Of a stretch of DNA of 43,565 nucleotides, positions 40,581 to 43,565 are shown piece by piece; the stretch's first letter is position 1, and every line of letters begins with the position of its first letter. A model generated the notes under the pieces. The model worked only from the letters and a program-made list of their open reading frames with translations. It did not search any database and was not told where the DNA came from. The DNA is from an uncultured Lachnospiraceae bacterium (GTDB lineage Bacteria > Bacillota > Clostridia > Lachnospirales > Lachnospiraceae), in NCBI GenBank assembly GCA_944381475.1, contig CALWLH010000077.1, positions 1-43,565 on the forward strand, given 5' to 3'. A program made the translations under genes and the position numbers.

Positions 40581-41152
40581 TACCGTACCTCCTGCAGCGC
40601 CAGCCTGATGGCCTTCATATTGCCATCGAAAACCTCCGGCTTTTTCGCAAACTTGTGCCTTAGGGAGCCTTCCATTTCCTTTACAAAAACCTCCGGCTCC
40701 ATCACGCCGGACACCTTCACGATGCCCGCCAGAAGGGGCATATTGGGAAAATACTTTCCAAGGGTTTCCATGCTGACCTTTCTGGCATCCAGGGTGTACA
40801 CACGCCCCTTATATCCGTTAAGCAAAGGCAGCATCTCCTCCGCCGTCCGGGAGGTATTGATGAGGATTGCCCCTTCCTCCTTTAAGCCCTTCGTCACATC
40901 CACGCTGTGAAGCAGGGTTTCGTCCACTACCACCACAAAATCCGGCTCGTAAATATTGGAATGTACGCGAATCGGGGAATCGCTGATCCGGTCATAGGCG
41001 GTAATGGGGGCACCCATCCGCTCCGGGCCATACTCCGGGAAGCCCTGCACATACTTTCCAACACTGAACGCCACATCCGCCAGCAAAAGGGCCGCGGTTT
41101 TTGCTCCCTGGCCGCCCCGGCCGTGCCAGCGTATCTCTGTTAAATTACCCAT
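40580..41152 (-). CDS. porC: 2-oxoacid:ferredoxin oxidoreductase, gamma subunit
   Basis: A subunit of about 190 residues with the signature LTEIRWHGRGGQGAKTAALLLAD and EYGPERMGAPITAYDR. First gene of the operon. Start ATG 41152 (GGAGGG five bases upstream) is preferred; ATG 41164 is in frame and also has AGGA upstream. The separate four-subunit form, as opposed to the fused single-chain enzyme, is visible from the four coupled genes. Confidence 0.92.
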   Translation of the reverse strand: MGNLTEIRWHGRGGQGAKTAALLLADVAFSVGKYVQGFPEYGPERMGAPITAYDRISDSPIRVHSNIYEPDFVVVVDETLLHSVDVTKGLKEEGAILINTSRTAEEMLPLLNGYKGRVYTLDARKVSMETLGKYFPNMPLLAGIVKVSGVMEPEVFVKEMEGSLRHKFAKKPEVFDGNMKAIRLALQEVR

Positions 41153-41249
41153 CTTACCCTCCATCCGGCTTATCCTAGAATCCCAGCCGCTGCTTCACTG
41201 TAAAGCTTCTCAGTCATATCAAGGCAGCCGGGGACTGTCCGAGCCGTAT

Positions 41250-41268
41250 AGTATTCCTGGAAAATACT
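41250..41268 (-). promoter_or_regulatory. Inverted repeat in the porC upstream region
   Basis: AGTATT (41250-41255) and AATACT (41263-41268), seven bases apart, lie about 100 bases before porC where its promoter should be (an ATACTATAC stretch overlaps). A clear -35/-10 pair with good spacing was not found. It may be an operator. It does not match the Rex consensus. Confidence 0.35.
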
Positions 41269-41278
41269 CGTAACCTAA

Positions 41279-41485
41279 TTAGTATACGAAATCCAAAAAA
41301 GAATGTAAAGAGGTTTTTGAGAAAAATGTCGAACTTTTCTGTGTCAGCTCCCGGTCCAGATATTTCATGCGATGCTGGATTTCCGATGACATATCCTCGT
41401 AGCGCTGAAAGCTCTTGCCCTTTGGATTCCTATCTGCCCGGAGCTCCTGCAAAAAGCTGAAACGATCACAGGGACAGTGGAACAA
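41279..41485 (-). CDS. Possible 68-aa protein or gene remnant after the MerR gene
   Basis: A frame starting at TTG 41485, four bases after the MerR stop, with AAGG in front. The product has the hydrophilic stretch DRFSFLQELRADRNPKGKSF and several charged helical residues, but no recognised domain. It could be a co-translated small protein, the remnant of a larger gene, or chance. It is the only candidate in the 336-base gap between porC and the MerR gene. Confidence 0.2.
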   Translation of the reverse strand: MFHCPCDRFSFLQELRADRNPKGKSFQRYEDMSSEIQHRMKYLDRELTQKSSTFFSKTSLHSFLDFVY

Positions 41486-41488
41486 TCC

Positions 41489-42271
41489 TTACCATAGTCC
41501 CAGGTGAAATACGCTGTTTATGATTCCCACTATAATCAAGAGAGCCAGAAACGCGAAAAATACAAAAATGATGTACAGCAGAACCGAGAATACGATGGCG
41601 GCCGCTTGGGGCTTTCTTTTTGACAATACATATAACGGCAGAATCAGCACCAATGCCGTAATGAATACCAGAAAAGGATAAGAAAATCCTTCCCAAAATG
41701 TGCCTGTTTTCCATAAAAACTGTTTGCCGATACCACGGGCAATACACAAAAAAAGCGTAAACGCCACTGCTTTTGCCAATCCATATATTTTTCTATCCTT
41801 TTTAAAATCATAAAAGAATACGTATTTCCACATATTTCCATAGGTTTCCTCCACAAGCAGCAGATAATCCCTGGCGACGTTGGCAAAATTTCTGCCCTCC
41901 TTCTCCTCCGCCTGAATCTGGTTCCAGTAATAATCCGCGTCGAAATCATCCAGCTCCACATGATTCGCTTTCATCTGACGGCACAGCTTCAGCGCTCCGC
42001 TCAGCTCATCAATCTGTGCCTGGAGGCTGTCAATGTTTTTGTCCAGCGCCTTACGAAGGGTCTGCTTCTTTTCCCTAACTTCCCTGATATCGGGAATGGC
42101 CAAGCCCAGCTTTCTAAGGATAATGATCTGCTTCAGAGCTTCAACATCCTTGTCTGTATATTCTCTGTAGCCATTCTCCTTCCTCTCAGGTTCAAGGAGC
42201 TTCTCCTTCTCATAAAAACGGATATTCGCCCTTGATGTGCCCAAAACTTTTTCCACTTCTTTGATCTTCAT
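41489..42271 (-). CDS. MerR-family regulator with C-terminal membrane helices
   Basis: A 260-residue protein. Residues 1-70 are a MerR winged helix-turn-helix (MKIKEVEKVLGTSRANIRFYEKEKLL, then ENGYREYTDKDVEALKQI). A coiled coil at about 75-105 serves dimerisation. A linker is followed by three to four membrane helices (AVAFTLFLCIARGIG, YPFLVFITALVLILPLYVLS, AAIVFSVLLYIIFVFFAFLALLIIVGII). A DNA-binding head tethered to the membrane is unusual for this family and suggests membrane or envelope sensing. Its promoter has the distorted 19-base spacer with a palindrome typical of MerR targets, so it probably controls itself. Confidence 0.88.
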   Translation of the reverse strand: MKIKEVEKVLGTSRANIRFYEKEKLLEPERKENGYREYTDKDVEALKQIIILRKLGLAIPDIREVREKKQTLRKALDKNIDSLQAQIDELSGALKLCRQMKANHVELDDFDADYYWNQIQAEEKEGRNFANVARDYLLLVEETYGNMWKYVFFYDFKKDRKIYGLAKAVAFTLFLCIARGIGKQFLWKTGTFWEGFSYPFLVFITALVLILPLYVLSKRKPQAAAIVFSVLLYIIFVFFAFLALLIIVGIINSVFHLGLW

Positions 42272-42297
42272 AGCGTCCTCCCTCTCAAGTTTCAGAC

Positions 42298-42328
42298 ATC
42301 ATAAGCTGTAAAGTCACTTTACAGTCAA
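42298..42328 (-). promoter_or_regulatory. MerR-type promoter with 19-base spacer and operator
   Basis: On the minus strand TTGACT (42323-42328) and TATGAT (42298-42303) are separated by 19 bases. The perfect palindrome CTGTAAAGT / ACTTTACAG (42306-42314 and 42316-42324, one-base centre) fills the spacer. Overlong spacers with centred palindromes are the hallmark of MerR-activated promoters. Confidence 0.85.
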
Positions 42329-42372
42329 GTGTTTTTTTTTGATTTTTCTCATGTTTTTTATTGTCTTTGCTC

Positions 42373-42402
42373 TTGCACCCTCCTTTCGGAATATGTTATA
42401 TT
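42373..42402 (+). promoter_or_regulatory. Candidate sigma-A promoter of the GNAT gene
   Basis: TTGCAC (42373-42378), 18-base spacer, TATATT (42397-42402), about 30 bases before the start at 42432. Confidence 0.55.
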
Positions 42403-42431
42403 ACAATGCTGAGGCAAAAGGAGGAGCATCC

Positions 42432-42944
42432 ATGATACTGGAAACAAAACGTCTTTATCTTAGAGAATTAAAGCAAGATGATTATAATGCATTATGCCTG
42501 ATCTTACAAGATGATGAAACCATGGTGGCCTATGAGGGCGCCTTCAGCGATAAAGAGGTTTCAGAATGGCTGAATCGCCAGATTGAACGCTATAAAAAAT
42601 GGGGATTTGGCCTGTGGGGCGTGATCTTAAAGGAAAATGATGCGCTGATCGGACAATGCGGCCTGACCATGCAGCCCTGGAAGGGGGAGGAGGTGCGGGA
42701 GGTGGGCTATCTTTTCCGAAGAAGCTACTGGCATATGGGGTTTGCCACAGAGGCTGCCATCGCCTGTAAAAACTATGCCTTTGAAGTCCTAAAGGCAAGG
42801 GAGGTCTGCTCCATCATCCGGGACACCAACACCGCCTCTAAGAATGTGGCTCTAAGAAACGGCATGCATCCAAAGGATACCATGACCAAACACTACCGCG
42901 GCGTGGACATGCCCCATATCCGCTATACCGTCACAAGGCCATAG
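42432..42944 (+). CDS. GNAT-family N-acetyltransferase (RimJ/RimL type)
   Basis: 170 residues from ATG 42432, preceded by AAAGGAGGAG. The fold is recognised from LETKRLYLRELKQDDYNAL at the start, the acetyl-CoA loop region EVGYLFRRSYWHMGFATEAAIA (a R/Q-x-x-G-x-A-like turn) and the C-terminal VCSIIRDTNTASKNVALRNGM. RimJ/RimL-type enzymes acetylate protein N-termini or small amines. The substrate is unknown. It is a single gene between the MerR regulator and the trp leader. Confidence 0.9.
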   Translation: MILETKRLYLRELKQDDYNALCLILQDDETMVAYEGAFSDKEVSEWLNRQIERYKKWGFGLWGVILKENDALIGQCGLTMQPWKGEEVREVGYLFRRSYWHMGFATEAAIACKNYAFEVLKAREVCSIIRDTNTASKNVALRNGMHPKDTMTKHYRGVDMPHIRYTVTRP

Positions 42945-43068
42945 CTGCGGAGATTTCTTATATTTACCCCTTTCACAAGGTTTCAAGGCAATCCATATCT
43001 AACAGGAGACTTGGTCAGCACTTCACAACGCAAGCGGTAAATGATTTGTAACAATCCAAGAATACCTA

Positions 43069-43097
43069 TTGACAATCCGAAGCGCTTATGCTATAAC
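43069..43097 (+). promoter_or_regulatory. Sigma-A promoter of the trp leader
   Basis: Consensus TTGACA (43069-43074), 17-base spacer, TATAAC (43092-43097). Transcription would start near 43104, giving a leader of about 350 bases. Confidence 0.8.
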
Positions 43098-43119
43098 GTA
43101 TCTAAATTCAATAGTTCAA

Positions 43120-43400
43120 ACCGTTGAAGCGGAGATAACGGCAATGATGCCTTTACAGAGAGCCTGGGATGCTGAGAGCCGGGTATGAAACAAGTTGTCA
43201 AATGGACCGCTGAGGGCGCAGTCAAATGTGGTTTTCACAAAGTATTCTGCGACGTTGCAGGCAGACGTCATTTGCCGAGGATATGTTTGTATCCTGCTAA
43301 GCGCGCGGATCATACCGTGAATCAAGGTGGCACCGCGGATAATGTTTACATTATTCGTCCTTGACAGAAAATAAAATTTCTGTCAAGGACGTTTTTGTTT
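43120..43400 (+). promoter_or_regulatory. T-box riboswitch, tryptophan specifier
   Basis: The 14-base T-box core AGGTGGCACCGCGG is present at 43325-43338. Stem I closes with AGCGG (43128-43132) and CCGCT (43207-43211). The specifier triplet directly before the closing strand is TGG (43203-43205, followed by A), reading tryptophan. The terminator is CGTCCTTGACAGAAA (43356-43370) with TTTCTGTCAAGGACG (43377-43391), then TTTTTGTTTT. Uncharged tRNA-Trp would pair with the specifier and the T-box bulge, preventing the terminator and letting the trp gene be read. Confidence 0.93.
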
Positions 43401-43401
43401 T

Positions 43402-43428
43402 GCTCCTTTGACAGAAAGTCAAAGGAGC
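43402..43428 (+). terminator. Second terminator-like hairpin before trpE
   Basis: GCTCCTTTGAC (43402-43412), loop AGAAA, GTCAAAGGAGC (43418-43428), then ATTTTTATTT. It comes directly after the T-box terminator and shares the CCTT(T)GAC...AGAAA theme with it. The 3' arm contains AAAGGAG, a Shine-Dalgarno-like sequence that would be hidden in the stem. The real trpE Shine-Dalgarno GGAGG is at 43439-43443. Confidence 0.75.
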
Positions 43429-43451
43429 ATTTTTATTTGGAGGTACAGGCA

Positions 43452-43565
43452 ATGAAAATTTCACCTAACCTTAGTGATGTCAGGGAAATCGCAGCTGCCG
43501 GTAAATATAAGGTGCTGCCGGTCAGTTAAGAAATACTTTCTGATTGCACCACTCTCATTGAAGCA
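43452..43565 (+). pseudogene. trpE: Anthranilate synthase component I, 5' end, with in-frame ochre codon
   Basis: ATG 43452, eight bases after GGAGG, opens a frame reading MKISPNLSDVREIAAAGKYK, then VLPVS, then TAA at codon 26 (43527-43529), then EILSDCTTLIEA to the window edge. The pattern is the well-known TrpE N-terminus (…GKY-x-x-x-PVS-x-E-I-L-x-D-x-T), so the stop replaces one residue within a conserved stretch without a frameshift. With the tryptophan T-box in front, identity as trpE is strong. The rest of the gene lies outside the window. A nonsense mutation (for example AAA or GAA to TAA) or a base-call error are both possible. Confidence 0.8.

Overview
The window looks like chromosomal DNA of a spore-forming, anaerobic, gut-type Lachnospiraceae (Clostridia). 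The reasons are the spoIIA operon with sigF, spoVAA and spoVAB, a four-subunit pyruvate-type ferredoxin oxidoreductase, a Gram-positive CsoR/CopA copper operon, T-box control of tryptophan synthesis, strong Shine-Dalgarno sites and sigma-A promoters with 17-base spacers. No species can be fixed by eye. No tRNA, rRNA, CRISPR array, phage or insertion sequence with a transposase was seen.

Layout. 1-5.8 kb: purF, an unknown gene, a divergent 41-aa membrane peptide gene plus aroC, then a transglutaminase-fold lipoprotein downstream of trpS. 5.8-11.4 kb: a signalling and transport operon on the minus strand, in the order response regulator, histidine kinase, large membrane protein, ABC ATPase, ABC permease. 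11.6-14.7 kb: csoR and a copper ATPase fused to a CopZ-like domain, with the operator inside the promoter spacer. 14.8-18.2 kb: metA followed by a soluble sugar-binding-like/GGDEF protein. 18.2-21.2 kb: sporulation block, with spoVAA-spoVAB (plus) meeting spoIIAA-spoIIAB-sigF (minus) tail to tail. 21.2-23.9 kb: ATP-grasp enzyme, a 47-aa protein and a zinc-ribbon/TPR membrane protein. 24.0-33.6 kb: carbohydrate genes (GH13 amylase, GH51 arabinofuranosidase), a giant orphan FtsX-type permease with striking internal repeats, and an aldo/keto reductase with iron-sulfur motifs. 33.9-38.1 kb: lysC, a divergent PAP2 protein, a channel-like gene broken by an amber codon, and a PHP phosphoesterase. 38.1-41.2 kb: porCDAB. 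41.3-43.6 kb: a membrane-tethered MerR regulator, a GNAT acetyltransferase, and a tryptophan T-box leading into a trpE whose reading frame has an ochre codon at codon 26.

The most unusual signal is a 61-base element present twice, at 2294-2354 and (minus strand) at 32129-32189. Each copy ends at the Shine-Dalgarno of an unrelated gene. The two copies align without gaps, and every one of the eight differences lies in a loop or linker or is a compensatory base-pair change. This suggests an undescribed cis-acting RNA or palindromic DNA element. Other points of interest are the 16-residue and 4-residue repeats of the giant permease, a dnaX-like slippery heptamer at the CopA/CopZ junction, several palindromic intergenic repeats sharing a GGTCAAAA...TTTTGACC...TGATATC theme, and two premature stops in otherwise well-preserved genes.
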